In this document: in pieces, positions 58,649 to 64,000 of the stretch
Position numbering within the stretch: position 1 is the first letter of the stretch
Layout of the letters: each line of letters starts with the position of its first letter
DNA from: Streptomyces genisteinicus
Lineage (GTDB): Bacteria; Actinomycetota; Actinomycetes; Streptomycetales; Streptomycetaceae
Length of the DNA: 64,000 bases
Assembly (NCBI RefSeq): GCF_014489615.1
Contig: NZ_CP060825.1
Coordinates: forward strand, 2,767,501 to 2,831,500
Reading direction: 5' to 3'
The notes under the pieces: model-generated
What the model saw: only the letters and a program-made list of their open reading frames with translations
Databases searched by the model: none
What the model was told of the DNA's origin: nothing
Translations under genes and position numbers: made by a program

Positions 58649-59926
58649 TCACGCGCCGAAGGCAGCCAGCGCCGCACGGGCCGCGGGGTACACGTCCGGG
58701 GGGAAACGCCGTTCGGACGACAGAACCCCTGCGAGCAGCGGGGCCGCGGCGGCGGCCGGGGCCCCGATACGGGCCGCGTACCGGACCGCCGCGCGACAGG
58801 GTGCGTCAGCGGCACCCGATGCCAGCGGGCGCAGCGCCGCCAGCAGCACCGGGACGGCGGCGTCCGTGTCGCCGGTGATCCGCCACCAGGCATGGGCGGC
58901 GCGGACACGGGTCCAGGGGCCGGGCGAATCGAGCAGCGGGCGGACCGCGGACGCGTACGGCGTCGCCACCTGCCCCAGCTCCGCCAGCCGGTGGAGGTCG
59001 GCGTACCCGAGACCCCGGGGAGCCTCCTCGTCCAGGAAGGCCAGGAAGACCCCCGGATCACCGGTGATCCGCCAGTGGGCCCAGGCAGCGTTCTGGGTGC
59101 CGTGCCACCGCCGTCGTCCGGGCGGCTCCGGGCAGCCGCCGTCGTGGCGCGGCGGCTGTGCGACGCCTCGGACGAAATCGCCGAGAGTGTCCGCCGCGGG
59201 CGCCGCCGCCGCGCCGACGGCGCCGAGCGCGTCGCAGGCCCATCGCACATTGCGGGTGGCGAGGACCGCTGTCAGTTCGGGTACCGCCGCACTCGCCGCG
59301 GGGCCCCATGCGGCCAGTGCGGCGAGGACCGGCCTCAGTTGCTCCTTGCCGGCCGCGTCGGCCAGCAGGCGACGGACCCCGGGGAGCAACGCTTCGGCAT
59401 GCGCCGCCATCGGTCGCAGAATCTGCCCGAGCGACGTCACCTCGAAGAACGGAAGCGTGCTGCTCGACGCCAGCCAGCGGTGCACCGGGGGCAGCGCTTC
59501 CGGGTGGCCGAGACGGGCGAGGGCCAGCGCGGCCGGCCCGGAGACCCGGTCGTACGGGTCGCCGGCGGCCACGATCAGAGCGGGCACGGCCAGCGTGACG
59601 TCCTGCGTGGAGTCGGCGGACACCAGCCGGGCCAGCACCATCGCGGCGTCGCCCTTCGCGTGGGCATGAGGCGACGTCAGACACCGCACCAGGCCGGCCA
59701 CCAGATCCGGCCGGGGCGTCCGCCATCGCAGCAGGACCTCCGAGGCGATCGAGACGGCACCCTCGGCCAGATCGGAGCGCGGGGAGCCGAAGGCGCCGAG
59801 GGCGAGCGCGACCCCGCGGTCCACGTGCTCGTACTCGTCCAGCCGCAGATCGGCCGGGTCCACGCCCGCCTCCGCGAGGAGCTTGCGCGCTTCGAAGGTG
59901 TACTCGGCCCGACTCCCCCGCGTCAT
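58649..59926 (-). CDS. HEAT-repeat protein
   Basis: The 425-residue protein starts MTRGSRAEYTFEARKLLAEA. It is built from helical HEAT-like repeats with regularly placed Leu/Ala (VAGLVRCLTSPHAHAKGDAA, VPALIVAAGDPYDRVSGPAA, LPPVHRWLASSSTLPFFEVT, LRPVLAALAAWGPAASAAVP). A short basic insertion (HDGGCPEPPGRRRWHGTQNA) lies in the middle. There is no catalytic motif, signal peptide or membrane helix; protein-protein scaffolding is the usual role. It stands alone between the amidase and the acyl-CoA dehydrogenase, all on the minus strand. Confidence 0.82.
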   Translation of the reverse strand: MTRGSRAEYTFEARKLLAEAGVDPADLRLDEYEHVDRGVALALGAFGSPRSDLAEGAVSIASEVLLRWRTPRPDLVAGLVRCLTSPHAHAKGDAAMVLARLVSADSTQDVTLAVPALIVAAGDPYDRVSGPAALALARLGHPEALPPVHRWLASSSTLPFFEVTSLGQILRPMAAHAEALLPGVRRLLADAAGKEQLRPVLAALAAWGPAASAAVPELTAVLATRNVRWACDALGAVGAAAAPAADTLGDFVRGVAQPPRHDGGCPEPPGRRRWHGTQNAAWAHWRITGDPGVFLAFLDEEAPRGLGYADLHRLAELGQVATPYASAVRPLLDSPGPWTRVRAAHAWWRITGDTDAAVPVLLAALRPLASGAADAPCRAAVRYAARIGAPAAAAAPLLAGVLSSERRFPPDVYPAARAALAAFGA

Positions 59927-60269
59927 GGGCCCACGCTACCGCCGGCCGGACTCCGGCGATCATCCCCGCGGGGCCGCCCCGTGGTCCCCGCACCGGTCGA
60001 CCGCGGCACCGGCCTGCCCGGTCGCCTGAGCGAAGCGACGAAGCCCCGGCCACGAGGGCCGGGGCCGGCCAGGGCCCCATGCGAACGACCCCCGGCAGCG
60101 AGCCGGGGGTCGTTGTGTTTGTGCAGGTGAGGGGCGGTTCCCGTCCAGCGTCAGCCGAGGAGTTTCCCAGCACGACGCCCACGGCAGGCCCGAAACGGTC
60201 CCGAACGGGCAGGAAGCCGATCACGGTCCGCGAACCGTTGAAGATGGCCGCTGCCCTGTGAGAACCCGG
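59927..60269. other. non-coding gap with hairpins upstream of the HEAT gene
   Basis: Nothing coding is supported in these 343 bp. It has a GCCCCGGCC...GGGCCGGGGC hairpin near 60046-60068 and the stronger one listed at 60084-60114. Confidence 0.5.
60084..60114 (-). terminator. terminator hairpin downstream of the acyl-CoA dehydrogenase gene
   Basis: AACGACCCCCGGC (60084-60096) pairs perfectly with GCCGGGGGTCGTT (60102-60114) around AGCGA. It lies ~155 bp beyond the fadE-like stop and before the HEAT gene on the same strand. A GTGTTTGTG tail follows on the plus strand. Confidence 0.75.
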
Positions 60270-61442
60270 TTACGGCAGGTTCCTCGCCATCACGATGCGC
60301 TGGACCTGGTTGGTGCCCTCGTAGATCTGGGTGATCTTGGCGTCGCGCATCATGCGCTCGACCGGGTAGTCGCGGGTGTAGCCGTAGCCGCCCAGGAGCT
60401 GGACCGCGTCGGTGGTGACCTCCATCGCGACGTCGGAGGCGAAGCACTTGGCCGCGGCGCCCTGGAAGGTGAGGTCCCCTTCTGCACCTCCGGCGGCGAC
60501 GCGCTCGGACTTCGCGGCGGCCGCGTAGGTCAGCTGGCGGGCGGCCTCGATCTTCATGGCCATGTCCGCGAGCATGAACTGGATGCCCTGGAAGTCGGCG
60601 ATCGGCTTGCCGAACTGCTTGCGCTCCTGGACGTAGCCCTTGGCGTAGTCGAGGGCGCCCTGCGCGACACCGAGGGCCTGCGCGGCGATGGTGATGCGGG
60701 TGTGGTCCAGGGTCTTCATCGCGGTGGCGAAGCCCGTGCCCTCCGCGCCGATCATGCGGTCGGCGGGGATGCGGACGTTGTCGAGGTAGACCTCGCGGGT
60801 CGGGGAGCCCTTGATGCCGAGCTTCTTCTCCGGGGCGCCGAAGGAGACGCCCTCGTCGGACTTCTCGACCACGAAGGCGCTGATGCCCTTGGAGCGCTTC
60901 TCGGGGTCGGTGACGGCCATCACCGTGTAGAAGTCGGAGACGCCGGCGTTGGTGATCCAGCGCTTCACGCCGTTGAGGACCCAGAAGTCGCCGTCGCGGA
61001 CCGCGCGGGTCTTCATGCCCGCCGCGTCCGAACCGGCGTCCGGCTCGGAGAGGCAGTACGAGAACATCGCGTCGCCCTTGGCCAGCGGGCCCAGGTACTT
61101 CTTCTTCAGCTCCTCGGAGCCGGAGAGGATCACCGGCAGCGAGCCCAGCTTGTTGACCGCGGGGATCAGGGAGGAGGAGACGCAGGCGCGGGCCACCTCC
61201 TCGATCACGATGACGGTGGCGAGCGCGTCGGCGCCGGCGCCGCCGTAGGACTCCGGGACGTGCACGGCGTGCAGGTCGGAGGCGACGAGCGCGTCGAGCG
61301 CCTCCTGCGGGAAGCGGGCCTCCTCGTCCACCGCCGCGGCGAAGGGTGCGATCTTCGCCTCGGTCAGGGAGCGGACCGTCTCGCGGAGCATGTCGTGCTC
61401 TTCGGACGGGCGGTACAGATCGAAGTCGGCCGATCCTGCCAA
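60270..61442 (-). CDS. acyl-CoA dehydrogenase
   Basis: The 390-residue flavoenzyme starts at TTG (MAGSADFDLYRPSEEHDMLR) seven bases after GGGGAGTG; no ATG fits. It catalyses alpha,beta-dehydrogenation of acyl-CoA in fatty-acid or branched-chain breakdown. Family motifs are YCLSEPDAGSDAAGMKTRA (substrate/FAD signature), WVLNGVKRWITNAGVSDFYT, RITIAAQALGVAQGALDYAK, QFGKPIADFQGIQFMLADMA and LLGGYGYTRDYPVERMMRDA. The catalytic Glu is in KITQIYEGTNQVQRIVMARN near the C-terminus. It is divergent from the UDP-glucose dehydrogenase gene. Confidence 0.95.
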   Translation of the reverse strand: MAGSADFDLYRPSEEHDMLRETVRSLTEAKIAPFAAAVDEEARFPQEALDALVASDLHAVHVPESYGGAGADALATVIVIEEVARACVSSSLIPAVNKLGSLPVILSGSEELKKKYLGPLAKGDAMFSYCLSEPDAGSDAAGMKTRAVRDGDFWVLNGVKRWITNAGVSDFYTVMAVTDPEKRSKGISAFVVEKSDEGVSFGAPEKKLGIKGSPTREVYLDNVRIPADRMIGAEGTGFATAMKTLDHTRITIAAQALGVAQGALDYAKGYVQERKQFGKPIADFQGIQFMLADMAMKIEAARQLTYAAAAKSERVAAGGAEGDLTFQGAAAKCFASDVAMEVTTDAVQLLGGYGYTRDYPVERMMRDAKITQIYEGTNQVQRIVMARNLP

Positions 61443-61633
61443 GGTGTCTCACTCCCCAAGCTGCTGCTAACTACCGTTAAGTAACCCAATTTTAGACGGG
61501 CTCCCCGCGCCCGGCATACGTGAGCTTGACGACAGGTCCATCACTACCCCCGGGACGGCCGGATTCGACCCCGGAGCAGGCGCGGATATGCTCGGGCGCG
61601 CACCTTCGCCCGCGCATCAGTACTGGAGCACGC
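61443..61633. promoter_or_regulatory. AT-rich divergent control region
   Basis: Between the acyl-CoA dehydrogenase and ugd starts, 61468-61494 reads TAACTACCGTTAAGTAACCC then AATTTTA, strikingly AT-rich for this genome. TAAC flanks ACCGTTAAG on both sides, and TAC-N6-GTA is symmetric. On the minus strand TAAAAT upstream of it could be a -10. An operator for a fatty-acid regulator is plausible. Confidence 0.35.
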
Positions 61634-62971
61634 ATGGCCCTCAAGATCACCGTGATCGGCACCGGCTACCTCGGTGCGACCCACGCAGCGGCCATGGCGG
61701 AGCTCGGCTTCGAGGTCCTGGGCCTCGACATCGTGCCCGAGAAGGTCGAGCTGCTGTCCACGGGCCGGGTGCCGATGTACGAGCCCGGTCTGGAGGAGCT
61801 GCTGCGCAAGCACGTCGCGGGCATCGAGGGCTCCAGCGGGCGGCTGAGGTTCACGACCTCCTGGGAGGAGGTCGGCGCGTTCGGCGACGTCCACTTCGTG
61901 TGCGTGAACACTCCGCAGAAGCACGGCGAGTACGCCTGTGACATGAGTTACGTGGACTCCGCCTTCGCCTCGCTCGCCCCGCACCTGGCGGGCCGGGCAC
62001 TGGTCGTGGGCAAGTCGACCGTGCCGGTCGGCAGCGCGGAGCGGCTCGCCGTCCTGCTCGCCGAGCGGGCTCCCGGCGACGTCGAGCTGGCCTGGAACCC
62101 GGAGTTCCTCCGGGAGGGCTTCGCCGTCGACGACACCCTCCACCCGGACCGGATCGTGGTCGGCGTCGGCAGCGCGGACGCGGAGAAGGTGCTCCGCGAG
62201 GTGTACGCCACCCCCATCGCGGAGGGGTCGCCGTTCGTGGTGACGGACTTCCCGACGGCCGAGCTGGTGAAGACCGCCGCGAACTCCTTCCTCGCGACGA
62301 AGATCTCCTTCATCAACGCCATGGCCGAGGTGTGCGAGGCGGCCGGCGGCGACGTGGTGAAGCTGGCGGAGGCGATCGGCCACGACGAGCGCATCGGCAA
62401 GCGGTTCCTGCGCGCGGGCGTCGGCTTCGGCGGCGGCTGCCTGCCGAAGGACATCCGGGCCTTCATGGCCCGGGCCGGCGAGCTGGGCGCCGACCAGGCG
62501 CTGACGTTCCTGCGCGAGGTCGACTCCATCAACATGCGGCGCCGCGGGCACATGGTCGAGCTGGCGCGTGAGGCCGTCGGCGGCGGCTCGTTCCTGGGCA
62601 AGCGGGTGGCGGTGCTCGGCGCGACGTTCAAGCCGGACTCCGACGACGTCCGCGACTCGCCCGCGCTCAACGTGGCCGGCCAGATACAGCTCCAGGGCGG
62701 CCAGGTGACCGTGTACGACCCCAAGGGCATGGAGAACGCCCGGCGGCTCTTCCCCACGCTGGCCTACGCGGACTCGGCGCTGGAGGCGGTCCGTGGCGCG
62801 GACGTGGTGCTGCACCTGACGGAGTGGCGCGAGTTCCGCGAGCTGGACCCCGAGGCGCTGGGCGAGGTGGCGTCCGAGCGGATCGTGCTCGACGGCCGGA
62901 ACGCGCTGGACCCGGGGGTGTGGCGCTCGGCAGGCTGGACGTACCGCGCGATGGGCCGCCCGGTGGCCTGA
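61634..62971 (+). CDS. ugd: UDP-glucose 6-dehydrogenase
   Basis: The 445-residue protein starts MALKITVIGTGYLGATHAAA (NAD GxGxxG motif); GGAG lies seven bases upstream. It oxidises UDP-glucose to UDP-glucuronate with two NAD+. Conserved sequences in order are GLDIVPEKVELLSTGRVPMY, TTSWEEVGAFGDVHFVCVNT, GKSTVPVGSAERLAVLLAER, WNPEFLREGFAVDDTLHPDR, FPTAELVKTAANSFLATKIS, and the catalytic-Cys loop RAGVGFGGGCLPKDIRAFM (Cys ~269). The C-terminal domain has GATFKPDSDDVRDSPALNV. UDP-glucuronate feeds wall polymers such as teichuronic acids or exopolysaccharides. Confidence 0.96.
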   Translation: MALKITVIGTGYLGATHAAAMAELGFEVLGLDIVPEKVELLSTGRVPMYEPGLEELLRKHVAGIEGSSGRLRFTTSWEEVGAFGDVHFVCVNTPQKHGEYACDMSYVDSAFASLAPHLAGRALVVGKSTVPVGSAERLAVLLAERAPGDVELAWNPEFLREGFAVDDTLHPDRIVVGVGSADAEKVLREVYATPIAEGSPFVVTDFPTAELVKTAANSFLATKISFINAMAEVCEAAGGDVVKLAEAIGHDERIGKRFLRAGVGFGGGCLPKDIRAFMARAGELGADQALTFLREVDSINMRRRGHMVELAREAVGGGSFLGKRVAVLGATFKPDSDDVRDSPALNVAGQIQLQGGQVTVYDPKGMENARRLFPTLAYADSALEAVRGADVVLHLTEWREFRELDPEALGEVASERIVLDGRNALDPGVWRSAGWTYRAMGRPVA

Positions 62972-62993
62972 GCCTCCCCGTCCCCTTCCCGTG

Positions 62994-63036
62994 CCGATGG
63001 CCGGGGCGACCGCACGGCGGTCGCCCCGGCCATCGG
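62994..63036 (+). terminator. strong terminator after ugd
   Basis: A perfect 20-bp stem, 62994-63013 with 63017-63036, has a 3-nt ACG loop, 22 bp past the ugd stop. It is one of the most stable hairpins in the window. Confidence 0.92.
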
Positions 63037-63163
63037 CGTGTCCGGACCCGGCGCGGGGTGGTGGGCGTTGCGCGGGCGGGCGGCGGGTGTCGCAGCGGCG
63101 CGGCAGCGTGGGAAGGGGACGCTGCCCGGGTGCGGAAGGCGCGCGTCCGGGCGGGTGCGGGCG

Positions 63164-63664
63164 TCAGGTGTCGCGGCGGGCGCGGTAGGTGCGCATCTTG
63201 GCCCGGGCTCCGCAGACGGACATCGAGCACCAGCGGCGGCGGCCCGCCGGGCTGCGGTCGTAGTACGCCCAGCGGCAGTCCTCGGCCTCGCACGCCTTGA
63301 GGCGTGCCCAGGTGCCGTCGGCGGCACCGGCCGCGATCGCCAGCGCGACCCGGCACAGCAGGCCGTCCCCGCCGGCCGCCGCCCGCAGCCGAGCCGTGCC
63401 GTCGGCGGCGATGGAGACGTGCAGCGGGGCACCCGTGAGCAGGGCGTCGAGGCCGTCGGGCGTGCCGTGTCCCGCATGGGCGAGACAGGCGCAGCGCAGC
63501 GCCTCGCGCAGCGCGCGGGCCGCACCGAGGTCGCGCTCCGCGAGGGCGAAGCGCTCCAGGTTCTCCGGCGTGCCGAGCGTGTCCGCGCCGGACTCGACGT
63601 CCAGCGTGTTGACCAGCGCCTCGATCAGCGCGAGCCCGCCGGGTGCGGTGGCCCTGTCGTTCAT
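63164..63664 (-). CDS. CGNR zinc-finger protein (ABATE + CGNR domains)
   Basis: The 166-residue protein starts MNDRATAPGGLALIEALVNT. The ABATE-like helical domain occupies ~10-115, with LALIEALVNTLDVESGADTL and ALREALRCACLAHAGHG. The CGNR finger is at the C-terminus: CEAEDCRWAYYDRSPAGRRR then WCSMSVCGARAKMRTYRARR, with CGAR replacing the usual CGNR. Such proteins are stress or sugar-responsive transcription factors in actinobacteria. It is divergent from the VOC gene (about 107-bp gap), its likely target. Confidence 0.9.
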   Translation of the reverse strand: MNDRATAPGGLALIEALVNTLDVESGADTLGTPENLERFALAERDLGAARALREALRCACLAHAGHGTPDGLDALLTGAPLHVSIAADGTARLRAAAGGDGLLCRVALAIAAGAADGTWARLKACEAEDCRWAYYDRSPAGRRRWCSMSVCGARAKMRTYRARRDT

Positions 63665-63771
63665 GGTTGCGACGTTACCTCCATTACGGCACCATGCAGT
63701 AACGGTGACCGGTTGAAGCTGTCTACCGGTAACGCCGGGGAGGGCCGTCACGTGACACAGGAGGAGCAGCC

Positions 63772-64000
63772 ATGAGCATCGCCAAGCTGGGAGCCGTCGT
63801 ACTGGACTGTCCCGACCCGCTCGCGCTCGCGCGCTTCTACGCGGAGCTGCTCGGCGGGGAGATCGAGGACGACGGCGACGGGTGGGTCGACCTCAAGAGC
63901 GCCGGCGCGACGCTCGCGTTCCAGGCCGCGCCCGGGTTCGAGCCGCCGAAGTGGCCGTCGCCGAAGGATTCGCAGCAGTTCCATCTGGACGTGACGGTGG
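63772..64000 (+). CDS. VOC-family (glyoxalase/bleomycin-resistance-like) protein, 5' part only
   Basis: The first 76 codons are present, starting MSIAKLGAVVLDCPDPLALA after AGGAGGAG, and the gene runs off the right edge. RFYAELLGGEIEDDGDGWVD, LAFQAAPGFEPPKWPSPKDS and QQFHLDVTV are the first VOC beta-alpha-beta-beta-beta repeat with a metal-type His. These small metalloenzymes isomerise, hydrolyse or sequester small molecules; the substrate is unknown. It is divergent from the CGNR regulator. Confidence 0.9.
   Translation, partial: MSIAKLGAVVLDCPDPLALARFYAELLGGEIEDDGDGWVDLKSAGATLAFQAAPGFEPPKWPSPKDSQQFHLDVTV

Noticed and set aside
38700..60100. Integrated mobile element with integrase and att sites
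   Set aside because: No integrase, transposase, replication gene, tRNA-type attachment site or long flanking direct repeat was seen, so I do not call a mobile element.

Overview
The window is high-GC actinobacterial chromosome, almost certainly from a Streptomyces. The left edge holds the 5' end of a 16S rRNA gene with actinomycete sequence. The window also encodes the sporulation regulator WhiB, coenzyme F420 biosynthesis (CofD/CofE), and a run of LytR-CpsA-Psr (LCP) wall-polymer ligases. GTG starts are frequent, and the gene order around whiB matches what I recall for the core of Streptomyces chromosomes. No tRNA, CRISPR array, integrase or complete insertion sequence was seen.

Region 1 (1-3.8 kb): a leftward rRNA operon start with a long leader and two good vegetative promoters, then a divergent SpoIIM-type / RDD-type membrane-protein pair and a conserved hypothetical gene. 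Region 2 (4-18.5 kb, mostly minus strand): ahcY (S-adenosylhomocysteine hydrolase), a cation-efflux (CDF) transporter, and a mannose-phosphate block (manA, a SIS-domain isomerase-like protein, a Trm112-like protein, manB). After these come DUF3499, a small metallopeptidase, a secreted DUF5719 protein and a very large membrane glycosyltransferase with a Q/Y/G-rich tail. Region 3 (18.7-27.5 kb): whiB with a roughly 700-bp regulatory region, a cysteine-dioxygenase-like gene, cofD-cofE, an AlkA-type DNA glycosylase, a sugar nucleotidyltransferase, a secreted PGRP-type amidase and a TIGR03089 protein. Region 4 (27.8-38.7 kb): five LCP genes with a family 2 glycosyltransferase and an acyl-CoA thioesterase. 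Mannose activation (manA, manB, nucleotidyltransferase), glycosyltransferases, LCP ligases, amidases and UDP-glucose dehydrogenase together point to cell-wall glycopolymer construction.

Region 5 (about 38.7-60 kb) is accessory and lies between core genes. It carries a WhiJ-type regulator/DUF397/ATPase/HTH locus, a CoiA-like protein and a two-gene module (nucleotidyltransferase-like plus unknown). It also has relics of defence genes, including a broken DrmC-like phospholipase-D gene, and a second WhiJ-type locus collapsed by deletion. A TetR/DUF4345 pair with duplicated operators comes next, followed by an ESX/T7SS-like RHS polymorphic-toxin operon with candidate immunity genes, a two-PG-binding-domain amidase and a HEAT-repeat protein.

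Region 6 (60.2-64 kb) returns to core metabolism: an acyl-CoA dehydrogenase, UDP-glucose 6-dehydrogenase, a CGNR zinc-finger regulator and the start of a VOC-family gene cut by the window edge.

All assignments come from reading motifs and context; no database search was run.
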